A stretch of 64,000 nt of DNA from Mycobacterium sp. URHD0025 (GTDB lineage: Bacteria > Actinomycetota > Actinomycetes > Mycobacteriales > Mycobacteriaceae). Below the pieces are notes generated by a model. That model was not told the origin of the DNA, ran no database searches, and was given only the letters and a program-made list of their open reading frames with translations. Positions 9,144-17,393 of this stretch are shown here, piece by piece. Every line of letters begins with the position of its first letter. Within the stretch, counting starts at the first letter, position 1. The stretch spans positions 186,001 to 250,000 of the forward strand of contig NZ_AUEQ01000008.1 in NCBI RefSeq assembly GCF_000426065.1, in the 5' to 3' direction. A program made the translations under genes and the position numbers.

Positions 9144-9485
9144 GTGAGTGGGGATTGGCGCGTCGATCGGGTCGATGAGATCCGGTCGTTGATCAAACAA
9201 GCTGAGCCCGACGTCGTCGAGGAGATCAAGTGGCGCAAGCCATCGAACCCCGATGGCGTGCCGGCGTTCTCACTGGACGGCCTGATCTGCACGCTGGAAA
9301 TGTACAAGGGCAAGGTCAAGTTGACTTTCGCCAAAGGCTCGTCCGTGAGCGATCCAGACCATTTGTTCAACGCCAGCCTAGAGGCGCCGGTCAGACGTTC
9401 GATTGATCTGCGCGAGGACGACGAGTTGGATGCGGATGCGTTCAAAGCGCTGATTCAAGAGGCCGTCAGGGTCAACCGCGGTTGA
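9144..9485 (+). CDS. DUF1801 (YdhG-like) protein
   Basis: About 113 residues with the family pattern: VDEIRSLIKQAEPDVVEEIKWRKPSNPDGVPAFSLDGLICTL, then YKGKVKLTFAKGSSV and a C-terminal helical pair (DELDADAFKALIQEAVRVN); the cited runs are consecutive but separated here by motif. The function of DUF1801 is not established. The start is uncertain: a GTG giving VSGDWRV is chosen because the domain begins immediately after; upstream in-frame codons do not resemble the family. A third degenerate ychF 3' end follows it. Confidence 0.75.
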   Translation: MSGDWRVDRVDEIRSLIKQAEPDVVEEIKWRKPSNPDGVPAFSLDGLICTLEMYKGKVKLTFAKGSSVSDPDHLFNASLEAPVRRSIDLREDDELDADAFKALIQEAVRVNRG

Positions 9486-9535
9486 TGCGCTGACGCGATC
9501 GTTCACCAGCCCGACGTCTCTCGGTGATGCGACGC

Positions 9536-9560
9536 GGTGGAGTTCCGCTTCGACGGGTGA
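9536..9560. repeat. Copy 3 of the ychF 3' end (diverged)
   Basis: GGTGGAGTTCCG is identical to ychF, then diverges but keeps the frame VEFRFDG-stop, a plausible YchF C-terminus from another lineage. Similarity weakly extends about 10 bp upstream (TGAxGCGACG against the ychF GACG segment). It lies between the DUF1801 and SnoaL-like genes, marking a third boundary in the accessory patch. Confidence 0.65.
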
Positions 9561-9569
9561 GTTCCCCAG

Positions 9570-9950
9570 TCACTCCATCGATTCGACCCACTGAGTACGG
9601 GATGGCCCGGGACTGAACGGATCCCCGAAGTACTGCGTCTCGTGGACGACTTCGCCCTCCACGAATTCCATGATGCTCACCACATAGGACGGTTGCCCGT
9701 CGTAGGTCATCACGAGTTCGCTGATCCACAGGTCACCGGCACCGACGATGCGGCGGACCGTGAAACGCTTGGCATTGGGCTGGGCTTCGCGGGAAGCCTG
9801 AATCCTGTCCCGCCCGCGGATCCGCTCACCTGATTGGGGATAGTCGAGGACCGCGTCACCCCGGTAGATCCGATGCTCGGCGTCGAAGTCGTTGACGTCG
9901 GATGACGCCCAATGTGCCTCAAGAGCAGTCCGCAGATTGTCGTCAGCCAT
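9570..9950 (-). CDS. SnoaL/NTF2-like protein
   Basis: A 126-residue protein with the NTF2-like plan: N-terminal helix LRTALEAHWASSDVNDFDAEHRIY, then YRGDAVLDYPQSGERIRGRDRIQASR, FTVRRIVGAGDLWISELVMTYDG and a final strand pair ending VVHETQYFGDPF. The tail after the domain is typical of SnoaL-like proteins annotated in mycobacteria. Such folds bind small hydrophobic ligands or act as cyclases or isomerases; nothing specifies which. Start ATG at MADDN begins the domain correctly; the longer frame upstream lacks any recognisable sequence. Confidence 0.75.
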   Translation of the reverse strand: MADDNLRTALEAHWASSDVNDFDAEHRIYRGDAVLDYPQSGERIRGRDRIQASREAQPNAKRFTVRRIVGAGDLWISELVMTYDGQPSYVVSIMEFVEGEVVHETQYFGDPFSPGPSRTQWVESME

Positions 9951-10022
9951 GGCAAGAACGGTATCGGTGCACTGGTCGAACGCTGAGGCGAAATGTCGGT
10001 GCCTGTGTCTAGCGTGTGCTGA

Positions 10023-10421
10023 ATGAAGCTTGTCTCGATCCGGCTCATCACCGCCGACGTGCAGCGTCTCGTCTCGTTCTACGAGGCGGTCACCGCAGCC
10101 GACGCCGTCTGGGCCAACGAACTGTTCGCAGAGATTCCCACGCCCGCAGGTACTTTGGCCATCGGTAGCGACAAGACAGTCCCGCTTTTCGGCGTCGGGG
10201 CGGCCGAGCCCGCAGCCAACCGGAGCGCGATCATCGAGTTCATCGTCGACGATGTGGACGCGGACTATGAGCGCCTCAGCGACCGGTTGCATGACGTTGT
10301 CACCAAGCCGACGACGATGCCGTGGGGCAATCGGGCGCTGCTGTTCCGCGATCCCGACGGAAATCTCGTCAACTTGTTCACTCCGGTCACCGGTGAGGCT
10401 CGCGCCAAGTTCGGGGTCTAG
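10023..10421 (+). CDS. VOC-superfamily (glyoxalase/bleomycin-resistance-like) protein
   Basis: A 132-residue single VOC unit with SIRLITADVQRLVSFYEAV at the N-terminus, a central IIEFIVDDVDADYERL and the terminal LLFRDPDGNLVNLFTPV strand typical of the glyoxalase fold. The metal-site residues are not all obvious, so ligand and activity remain open. It is followed after 49 nt by a methyltransferase on the same strand, which may be co-transcribed. Confidence 0.8.
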   Translation: MKLVSIRLITADVQRLVSFYEAVTAADAVWANELFAEIPTPAGTLAIGSDKTVPLFGVGAAEPAANRSAIIEFIVDDVDADYERLSDRLHDVVTKPTTMPWGNRALLFRDPDGNLVNLFTPVTGEARAKFGV

Positions 10422-10470
10422 CGGTCGGCGAATCGGTCTCCTGAAAGAGCCGGCGACGTAGCATTTCCTC

Positions 10471-11217
10471 GTGGGTTTTGTTGTCCCTCCGGACGCCTAT
10501 ACGCGCTTCATGGGCCGGTACGCCGAGCCTCTTGCGGAGATGTTCGCGGCATTTTCCGGGGTCGGTGCGGGTGACAAGGTGCTCGACGTGGGATGTGGGC
10601 CGGGCGCGCTGACCGCGCAACTGCTGTCGGTCGGAGCCAACGTCACGGCTATCGATCCGTCGCCGCCGTTCATCGACGCGATCCGCGCACGATTTCCGGA
10701 TGTCGACGCGCGGCGGGGGACTGCAGAGGAATTGCCATACGACACAGCCGATTTCGATGCATCCCTGGCGCAATTGGTCGTGCACTTCATGTCGGATCCG
10801 GTGGCCGGTGTGAGGCAGATGGCGCGGGTGACTCGGCCTGACGGCGTCATCGCAGCATGCGTGTGGGACGGTCCGACCGGCGCGCTGGCGCCGTTCTGGG
10901 AGGCTGTTCACGTCATCGCCCCAGAAGCCGAGGATGAAGCGCTGCTCTCCGGCGCGCACAGGGGCCACCTGACCGAGATACTCGAAGCGGCCGGCCTGCG
11001 CGACGTGGACGAGCGCCCCCTGACTGTCGACCTTGTACATGCCACCTTCGAGGACTGGTGGGAGCCATACACATTCGGCGTGGGTCCCGCTGGTGACTAT
11101 GTCCAGGGCTTGGACGATGTCGCTCGAGCACGTCTCGCATCGGTGGCTCGCGACCGTCTGGGTGACGGACCCTTCACTGTCAGCGCCACCGCGTGGGCCG
11201 CGCGCGGGAGGGTCTGA
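10471..11217 (+). CDS. Class I SAM-dependent methyltransferase
   Basis: A 248-residue protein. SAM motif I is VLDVGCGPGALTAQL at about residues 37-51, motif II TAIDPSPPFIDAIRARFP follows, then GTAEELPYDTADFDASLAQLVVHFM and VTRPDGVIAACVWDG, the order seen in UbiE/Methyltransf_11-type enzymes. Acceptor unknown. The GTG start has no clear Shine-Dalgarno, and an ATG 13 codons in (MGRYAEPL) is an alternative. Confidence 0.85.
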   Translation: MGFVVPPDAYTRFMGRYAEPLAEMFAAFSGVGAGDKVLDVGCGPGALTAQLLSVGANVTAIDPSPPFIDAIRARFPDVDARRGTAEELPYDTADFDASLAQLVVHFMSDPVAGVRQMARVTRPDGVIAACVWDGPTGALAPFWEAVHVIAPEAEDEALLSGAHRGHLTEILEAAGLRDVDERPLTVDLVHATFEDWWEPYTFGVGPAGDYVQGLDDVARARLASVARDRLGDGPFTVSATAWAARGRV

Positions 11218-11226
11218 CAACAGGCG

Positions 11227-11391
11227 GTGCAGCGCCAACGCCGATACACTCCGCGCTTGTGGCATCGTGAGAAAGTCATCGGACCGAAGTTCACCGCATT
11301 CGATCTCGCATGTGCCACCGCGTCATTCGATGTTCAGGTTCCGACGCTGGACGTCGAGTTGGTCAAGCACGCCCTGGGTGCATCTGCCTGA
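11227..11391 (+). CDS. Possible 54-residue ORF or gene remnant
   Basis: A GTG-started frame 9 nt after the methyltransferase stop encodes a basic head (VQRQRRYTPRLWHREKV) and a more protein-like tail (FDVQVPTLDVELVKHALG). There is no well-placed ribosome site and I recognise no family. It may be the 3' end of a decayed gene in this accessory patch, or chance. Kept only because otherwise 11218-11409 has nothing. Confidence 0.2.
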   Translation: MQRQRRYTPRLWHREKVIGPKFTAFDLACATASFDVQVPTLDVELVKHALGASA

Positions 11392-11409
11392 TCAGGGACC
11401 GCGCCTGTG

Positions 11410-11748
11410 TTATGTCCCGGGCGTGGTGTCGCACCCCATCTCGGCCAGACTCATCTTCAGGCGGCGCAGCACGTCGTGCAGCCGGGATTTGACCGTGCCC
11501 TCGGCAATCCCGAGATCGTCGGCGATCTTCCCGGTCGTCCAACCCAGGTAGTACGCCCGGCTGAGAACAGCGCGGTGCGCCTCCGGTAGTCCTGCCATCG
11601 CCTCGGCGACGAGCATGCGGCGCAGTGCGGCGTTCACTTCATCGGTGCCCCATGGCGGAGCAGGTTGCTGGTGGGCTCCAGCATCTGGTCGGTCGGCCAT
11701 TCGACTGTCAACATCTGGGGGTCTCCGGGGCTGGTGCGGTCGTCGCAT
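11410..11748 (-). CDS. Sigma-70 region 4 protein, ECF sigma factor lacking region 2 (SigL-like)
   Basis: A 112-residue frame whose last 80 residues are an ECF sigma region 4: VAEAMAGLPEAHRAVLSRAYYLGWTT, then GKIADDLGIAEGTVKSRLHDVLRRLKMSL, closely resembling the C-terminus of mycobacterial SigL. The DNA upstream holds no region 2 (core-binding and -10 recognition) in any frame I could read, so this is a truncated sigma gene or a stand-alone region-4 protein. The real start could be the second ATG (MADRPDAG). No anti-sigma gene adjoins. A 30-bp palindrome lies 48-77 nt upstream of its first ATG. Confidence 0.6.
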   Translation of the reverse strand: MRRPHQPRRPPDVDSRMADRPDAGAHQQPAPPWGTDEVNAALRRMLVAEAMAGLPEAHRAVLSRAYYLGWTTGKIADDLGIAEGTVKSRLHDVLRRLKMSLAEMGCDTTPGT

Positions 11749-11795
11749 CCAGCTTTGCCGTTCGGGTTTCCGAATGCCTCACCGCTGACGGCAAT

Positions 11796-11825
11796 CCGTC
11801 TATACCTGCCAGCAGGTATAGACGG
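11796..11825. promoter_or_regulatory. 30-bp inverted repeat, operator or terminator
   Basis: CCGTCTATACCTGC, a CA spacer, and the exact reverse complement. There is no T-tract on either side. It lies 2 nt from the 3' end of the NlpC/P60-like gene and upstream of the sigma region-4 gene on the same strand, so it could stop the first transcript or serve as an operator for the second. The low loop size (2 nt) favours protein binding over a terminator hairpin, though cruciform ends are possible. Confidence 0.5.
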
Positions 11826-11827
11826 GG

Positions 11828-12526
11828 TCAGTCGATGATCACGGAGATCTCGTCGCTCAACCTGTAGCCGGCCGCCAGCGGCAACTCGTCACCACTCCAG
11901 AACGAGCCCGGATCGAACCAGTTGTAGTGCTTCTCGGTGGTCACCAGGCCCATCTCCTCATAGGTGATGGCCACGGTTTCGGCACAGTAGGCGGTCTCGA
12001 GCCCGACCTGACGGGTGCGGGCCTTCTTGCGCTCGGTGGACTCGCGAACCTTGCTGTGCACAAACGGGATTCCCCGCGTGAAATCGCCTGCGCCGGGTAT
12101 CCGCCCGCGAAGCCAGCGACCGGTGAGCCGCGCGGTGGTGGGGAAGGCCGTGCCGTCCATCCGGGCGATCACCTTGAGGAGGTTGTCTTCCTGCTCTCGG
12201 GACGCGAACGGGGTGAGCTGACGCAACCAGCAGCGCTGCCCATAGCTGTGCGCCCATCGTTCCACGACTTCGCGGGCATCGTTGAGTTGCACCCCGCGAT
12301 GGTTGGTGCCGGTCCACATGTCGAGCAGCTTGTCGCCGAGCTCGGCGTGCCAGATCAGCGGTGGCAGGTCGTCGATGGCCACGGTCATCCCGACGTGGTT
12401 GACGGGACTGTTGGTGAGGGTCTGGATCGCCCGGTCCGGACCGGAGCCACCGCGAAACAGCCAGATGTCACCGGTGCGGGTTTCCTCCAGCGCCTTGGTC
12501 AACGACACCGTGTTCGCTTTCACCAC
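11828..12526 (-). CDS. Permuted papain-like (NlpC/P60-superfamily, YiiX-type) protein
   Basis: A 232-residue protein starting with a GDIWLFRGG segment, then SPVNHVGMTV with a histidine, and near the C-terminus AYCAETVAITYEEMG with a cysteine. Histidine first and cysteine later is the permuted arrangement of the YiiX/YaeF-like branch of the NlpC/P60 superfamily, which includes amidases and acyltransferases. No signal peptide or membrane segment is seen, so it is probably cytoplasmic. Two adjacent GTG codons can start it. The neighbouring small membrane protein is divergent, 23 nt away. Confidence 0.65.
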   Translation of the reverse strand: MVKANTVSLTKALEETRTGDIWLFRGGSGPDRAIQTLTNSPVNHVGMTVAIDDLPPLIWHAELGDKLLDMWTGTNHRGVQLNDAREVVERWAHSYGQRCWLRQLTPFASREQEDNLLKVIARMDGTAFPTTARLTGRWLRGRIPGAGDFTRGIPFVHSKVRESTERKKARTRQVGLETAYCAETVAITYEEMGLVTTEKHYNWFDPGSFWSGDELPLAAGYRLSDEISVIID

Positions 12527-12549
12527 CGAAGCTTAGGCACACTTTGAGC

Positions 12550-12720
12550 ATGCGCAGTATCTGGAAGTGGGTCGGACTGGCCGGTGTCGCCGGTGTCGTC
12601 GCGGGTGGCGTGATGGTGGCGCGTGATCAGCGTCGCCGAAATGCCTACACCCCGCAGGACATTCGCGAGCGTCTGCACCAGCGGTTGGCCGAGGCCGAGC
12701 ACGGCGAACCGAAGCGCTGA
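12550..12720 (+). CDS. Small single-span membrane protein
   Basis: A 56-residue protein not found by length-filtered gene searches. It has a short basic start (MRSIWKWV), one glycine/valine-rich membrane segment (GLAGVAGVVAGGVMVA), then a basic stop-transfer (RDQRRRNAY) and a charged tail (TPQDIRERLHQRLAEAEHG) that looks like an amphipathic helix. Codon use matches neighbours. It ends 3 nt before the convergent flavoprotein stop. I recall similar short proteins in other mycobacteria but no function. Confidence 0.65.
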   Translation: MRSIWKWVGLAGVAGVVAGGVMVARDQRRRNAYTPQDIRERLHQRLAEAEHGEPKR

Positions 12721-12723
12721 CTC

Positions 12724-14388
12724 CTACTGCATCAACTCGGCAATGTCGGTGGGTATCGGTGCGACCGGCTCGCGGCGCACGCCGTGGTGCGGTGACCACA
12801 CCAGGTTCACCCGCAGCGCCGGGTCGAGATCGGGGTAGTCGGAACGGATGTGGCAGCCCCGGGTCTCACGTCGTTCCAGCGCACACTCGAGCGTGGCGCG
12901 GGCGGAAAGCACTGCGGACCGGAGGTCGAAGGCGTGCGCCAGGTCCGCGAAGCCGCTGATGTCGGTGTGCACACCCACGTCGGCGATGCGCGCCTCGATC
13001 TCCCCGAGCGCTGCCAATCCGGAGAGCAGGCCGGTCTCGTCTCGGACCACTCCGGCGTGCTCGGTCATCAGGTTGCGCACCGCACGCTGCAACCCGCGGA
13101 TGTTCTCACCGCCATCGGCGGCCAGCAGTCGGTCGACTTGCGCCTCAGCTTCACGGACCGCCGCCAGTGAGCGACGCTGGGCGGTGAGCCGCGCCGAGTA
13201 GTCGGCTGCGGCTTGCCCGGTCAGCCGGCCGTAGACCATCACCGCGATCAAGGAGTTTCCGTCCAGCAGGCCCGCGCCGTGCAATCCGGTGGTGGCTTCG
13301 CCGGTGACGAACAGCCCGTCGACCTCGGTGCCGTGGTCCTGGGGCCGGACCGCGACCCCGCCCAACGAGTAGTGCGCGGTCGGGGCCACCTCGATCGGGT
13401 CCCGGGTGACGTCGCGCCCCTGGAGCTCCAACACGGTCTGGTACACCTGCGGCAGTCGGGTCATGACCTTCTCGGCAGGCAGATGCGACAGGTCCAGCCA
13501 GACCCCGCCGGTCCGGGTACCGCGCCCCGCCGTGATCTCGGCGTAGGACGCCATCGCGGCCCGGTCCCGACTGGTGCGCTCCATGTGTTCGGGGTCGTAT
13601 CGGGTCATGAACCGTTCGCCGACGGTGTTCAGTAGTAAACCGCCCTCTTCGCACACCGAATCGCTGATCAGTGTCCCTGCCGCGTTTTCGGGACCGAGTA
13701 AGCCGAATGGCCGGAACTGCACCAGTTCGGCGTCTCGCAATCCGGCGCCCGCCTCGGCGGCGAGGCGGAACGAGTCGCCGGTGTTCTCGTCCCGGCGGGC
13801 CGATGTCCGGCGCCAGATCCGGGTGTGGCCACCTGTCGCCAGGACCACCGCGTCGGCATGCACGAGATACCGTGCGCCGTCGACGAGATCGAAGCCGTAG
13901 GCGCCGAAGACCGCTCCGTCGTTCACCAGGATCTGAGTCACATAAACCGTCGGGAGGATCGGGATCCCGAGCCGGACCGCGTGTTCACGCAGGACGCGTT
14001 GCACTTCGCCGGCGTCGGCCTTGCGCCGGTACGGATGGGTCCCGGTGGCCCGTCCTGCGTCGTGACGCTCGAAGCGCATGCCGAAGCGCTCCAGGTCGTG
14101 GATGCCTTGGGCGGCGCCCTGGGCGACCCGCTGCACGGTGCGTGGATCGGCCAGCAGGCGGCTTTCCAGCAGGGTGTCGGCCGCGTGCTGTTCCCAGCCG
14201 TTGCCGGTATCCAGCGCCGCGTTGATCCCGCTGAGGGTCAGACCGGTGTGATCGTCATCCGGTGTGTGCTTGCCCACTGCCGTGACCGCCACGCCGGCCT
14301 CGGCGAGTTCGATGGCCACTCGCAACCCGGCACCCCCGACCCCCACCACCAGGACAGACGTGGCGAGCTGATGTTCGCGGGGTGACAT
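12724..14388 (-). CDS. FAD-dependent fumarate reductase / L-aspartate oxidase-like flavoprotein
   Basis: A 554-residue FAD_binding_2 protein. The dinucleotide motif GVGGAG is at residues 16-21, HTGLTLSGINAAL follows, VVLATGGHTRIW closes the FAD domain, and the catalytic-domain motifs are SRDRAAMASYAEI, APTAHYSLGGVAV and TGEATTGLHGAGLLDGNSL. Helical C-terminal domain ends the chain as in SdhA/FrdA/NadB. No iron-sulfur or membrane-anchor subunit adjoins, so it probably works as a soluble enzyme on a dicarboxylate or related substrate; it is not the usual nadB locus. Divergent from the first LuxR regulator, 128 bp apart. Confidence 0.8.
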   Translation of the reverse strand: MSPREHQLATSVLVVGVGGAGLRVAIELAEAGVAVTAVGKHTPDDDHTGLTLSGINAALDTGNGWEQHAADTLLESRLLADPRTVQRVAQGAAQGIHDLERFGMRFERHDAGRATGTHPYRRKADAGEVQRVLREHAVRLGIPILPTVYVTQILVNDGAVFGAYGFDLVDGARYLVHADAVVLATGGHTRIWRRTSARRDENTGDSFRLAAEAGAGLRDAELVQFRPFGLLGPENAAGTLISDSVCEEGGLLLNTVGERFMTRYDPEHMERTSRDRAAMASYAEITAGRGTRTGGVWLDLSHLPAEKVMTRLPQVYQTVLELQGRDVTRDPIEVAPTAHYSLGGVAVRPQDHGTEVDGLFVTGEATTGLHGAGLLDGNSLIAVMVYGRLTGQAAADYSARLTAQRRSLAAVREAEAQVDRLLAADGGENIRGLQRAVRNLMTEHAGVVRDETGLLSGLAALGEIEARIADVGVHTDISGFADLAHAFDLRSAVLSARATLECALERRETRGCHIRSDYPDLDPALRVNLVWSPHHGVRREPVAPIPTDIAELMQ

Positions 14389-14516
14389 GGAATCTCCTGG
14401 GGCAGACGACTGGTTATAAGTACCGACCGGGCGGCGTCACGGTTTGTGACAATCCCGGTAGATTTCTCGCCAGCCGTGCACATCCGTGCCGCCCAGCCCT
14501 GCCAGGAGCCGTACGC

Positions 14517-17288
14517 ATGAGTGCCAGCCCGTTGCCCAACCTGGTTGGCAGGCAACGCGAGTGCACGCAGTTGACCGACCTGCTCAGCGGGCTGCGCCGG
14601 GGTGAATCGGCGGTAGCGGTGATCCGGGGCGAGGCCGGCATCGGGAAATCGGTGTTGTTGGAGTTCGTGGCGGCCCAGGCCTCGGGGATGACCGTGACCA
14701 CCGCCCGCGGGATCGAGGCGGACATGGAACTCGCCTATGCCGGCCTGCACCAACTGTGCGCACCGTTCCTCGGCACGGTCGATGCGCTGCCCGAGCCGCA
14801 GCGGGATGCGCTGCGGGTCGCCTTCGGGTTGGCCGCCGGTGATCCGCCGGATCGGTTCCTGGTCGGCCTGGCGGTTCTGACCCTGCTCACCCGGGCCTCA
14901 GAGACAAAGCCCGTACTGGTCATCGTCGACGACGCCCAGTGGCTGGATCAGGTGTCCGTGCTGACGTTGGAGTTCGTGGCGCGCCGGCTGTTGGCCGAGG
15001 CCGTCGCGATGGTCTACTCCGTGCGCGATCCAGAGGGCCAGGCGGTCCTCAAGAACCTGCCTGAACTGCGGCTGGGAGGTCTCGAGCCGGCAGCGGCCGG
15101 TGAACTGCTGGAGGCCGCGGTGGAGGGGCGGCTCGAGGAGCGCGTACGCGATCGGCTGGTCGCCGAGACCTCCGGCAATCCGCTCGCGCTGCTCGAGCTC
15201 TACCGCGGCCGCAGTGCCGCTGAGCTCGCCTACGGCATGGAGGCGGGGACTGCGACGGCCCGCGAATCGGTGTCGAGTCGCATAGAACAGGGCTTCGCCG
15301 ACCGGATCCAGATGCTGCCGGCGCCGACCCGAACGCTGCTTTTGATCGCGGCGGCGGAGCCGATCGGGGAGGCCCGGCTGTTGGTGCGCGCGGCCGAGGC
15401 GATGGACATCGCGCCCGATGCCGCGCCCGCCAAGGCGGCCGGTCTGATCGAATTCGGCGAGTCCGTCCGGTTCCGCCACCCGCTGGTGCGCTCGGCGGTG
15501 TACCGGCAGGCCGATCCCGAGGAGCGCCGGGCAGTCCACCGGGCCCTGGCGGCCGTCACCGACCCGGTTCTCGATCCGGACCGCTGCGCCTGGCACGCGG
15601 CGGAGGCCGCCGATGGGCCCGACGAGGAGGTCGCGGCGGGCTTGGACCACGCGGCGGGCCGGGCGCGGCAGCGCGGTGGGATGGCGGCCGAGGCGGTCCT
15701 GCTGGAGCGCGCCACCGAGCTGACCCCGGACCTCTGGCAGCGCGGGCGGCGGGCGCTCGCGGCGGCCGAAGCACATTTCTCGGCCGCCTCCCCGGATCGC
15801 GCGACCGAGTTGGCCACCCTGGCCAGCTTGTGTCCGCTCGACCCGTTGGACCAGGCCCGGCTGGCACGTCTGCGGGCCCGAATCCTGTTCGGCCGCAGTC
15901 GCAGTGACGAAGCGGCTCCATTGCTGCTCGACGCCGCCGCGCAATTCACGGCCGCCGGGTCGCCACTGGCCCGCGAGACCTATCTGGAGGCGATCAGCGC
16001 GACAGTCTTCGCCGGCCGGGTCCACGGAGCCGCCGGCGCCAAGGCCGCGGCGGTCGCCGCCCGGGCTTCCGGCGCTCCGCCGTCGAACTCCGAGGCCGCC
16101 GACCTGCTGTTGGACGGCGTCGCCACCCTGCTGGCCGACGGCTATGAGACCGGTGTGCCGGCATTGCGCCGGGCCTTCGAACCGTTCGCGCAGGAGGACC
16201 TGCACAGCCGTGAGGCGACGATGCGATGGCTGCTGCTCGTGCCGGTCGCGCTGGAATCGTTCATCCACTACGGGTGGGATCTGCCCGCGTGGGACACCTT
16301 CGCCACCCGGGCGGTGAGGCTCGCCCGTGACATCGGTGCGCTCGGGGCGTTGCCGCCGGCGCTGATCTACCTGGGTGGCGTCTACATCCACCATGGCGAC
16401 TTCGCCACGGCCGCCCGCATGATCGACGAGGCCGACGCGATCTCCACCGCGACCGGACAAACCCCACACGCCTACGCCTCGCTGGTGCTGGCCGCGTGGC
16501 GCGGTGAGGAGGATGCCGCTGCCGGCCCGATCGCGGAGGCCAAAGCCCGTGCTGCCCAACACGGCGAGGTCTCGCTCCTGGGGGTCACCGGCTATGTCCA
16601 GGGAGTGCTGTACAACGGCCTGGCGCGGTACGACGAGGCACTCGCGGTGGCCCGGGCGGGCATCGAGCACGACGGCTACAACTTCACCGGGCTGTCGTTG
16701 GTCGAGCATGTCGAGGCCGCGGTGCGGTGTGGCGAGCTCGGGGCGGCCCAGACATCGCTCGATCGTCTGGTTGAACTGACGCGCGCGGCCGGTTCCGGCT
16801 GGGCACGTGGCGTCAGCGCGCGCAGCCGAGCCCTGCTCGCCGACGATGACGAGGCGGACGCGCTGTACCGCACGGCCATCGAGGAACTTGCCCGCGACCG
16901 CGTGGTCGTCGAGGTGGCACGCACCCACCTGCTCTACGGCGAGTGGTTGCGCCGGAACCGTCGGCGGGCACTGGCGCGGGAACACCTCCGCACCGCACAC
17001 CAGATGTTCGATGGCATGGGAGCCACGGCGTTCGCCGAACGGGCGCGGCGCGAACTGCTGGCCACCGGTGAGCACGTGCGAAGCCGGGAAGCCGGGCCGA
17101 CGACCAGCCTGACCCCGCAGGAGGCGCAGATCGCCGCGTTGGCCGCCGCCGGAATGACCAACCCGAAGATCGGCGCGGAGCTCTTCCTCAGCCCACACAC
17201 CGTGGAATGGCACCTGCGCAAGGTGTACACGAAGCTCGGCATCAGCTCCCGCCGCGAGCTGCCGGGTGCCCTGGCACCTTCGGGCTAG
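14517..17288 (+). CDS. LuxR-type ATPase regulator 1 (LAL family)
   Basis: A 923-residue STAND-type regulator. Walker A GEAGIGKS at 38-45 and Walker B VLVIVDDAQWLD at 133-144 form the N-terminal ATPase; the middle is helical, TPR-like; the last 65 residues are a LuxR helix-turn-helix (LTPQEAQIAALAAAGMTN, LFLSPHTVEWHLRKVYTKLG). Such proteins activate transcription after sensing a ligand, as MalT does. ATG at MSASPLPNLVGRQRE follows GGAG and begins at the conserved GRxxE; the longer frame upstream overlaps the divergent gene and was rejected. First of three tandem paralogues. Confidence 0.88.
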   Translation: MSASPLPNLVGRQRECTQLTDLLSGLRRGESAVAVIRGEAGIGKSVLLEFVAAQASGMTVTTARGIEADMELAYAGLHQLCAPFLGTVDALPEPQRDALRVAFGLAAGDPPDRFLVGLAVLTLLTRASETKPVLVIVDDAQWLDQVSVLTLEFVARRLLAEAVAMVYSVRDPEGQAVLKNLPELRLGGLEPAAAGELLEAAVEGRLEERVRDRLVAETSGNPLALLELYRGRSAAELAYGMEAGTATARESVSSRIEQGFADRIQMLPAPTRTLLLIAAAEPIGEARLLVRAAEAMDIAPDAAPAKAAGLIEFGESVRFRHPLVRSAVYRQADPEERRAVHRALAAVTDPVLDPDRCAWHAAEAADGPDEEVAAGLDHAAGRARQRGGMAAEAVLLERATELTPDLWQRGRRALAAAEAHFSAASPDRATELATLASLCPLDPLDQARLARLRARILFGRSRSDEAAPLLLDAAAQFTAAGSPLARETYLEAISATVFAGRVHGAAGAKAAAVAARASGAPPSNSEAADLLLDGVATLLADGYETGVPALRRAFEPFAQEDLHSREATMRWLLLVPVALESFIHYGWDLPAWDTFATRAVRLARDIGALGALPPALIYLGGVYIHHGDFATAARMIDEADAISTATGQTPHAYASLVLAAWRGEEDAAAGPIAEAKARAAQHGEVSLLGVTGYVQGVLYNGLARYDEALAVARAGIEHDGYNFTGLSLVEHVEAAVRCGELGAAQTSLDRLVELTRAAGSGWARGVSARSRALLADDDEADALYRTAIEELARDRVVVEVARTHLLYGEWLRRNRRRALAREHLRTAHQMFDGMGATAFAERARRELLATGEHVRSREAGPTTSLTPQEAQIAALAAAGMTNPKIGAELFLSPHTVEWHLRKVYTKLGISSRRELPGALAPSG

Positions 17289-17393
17289 CCCCGCTACGTA
17301 GCCGGCCCGCGTAGTCCCGTGGTGCACAGCCCACGGACTCGACCACGCAGTTCCGTGGCGCGACGGAGGCCCCGTGGCATCCAGGGTGGAGGT

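Noticed and set aside
7886..12527. Insertion sequence or prophage in the accessory patch
   Set aside because: No transposase, integrase or terminal inverted repeats are visible; only copies of the ychF 3' end.
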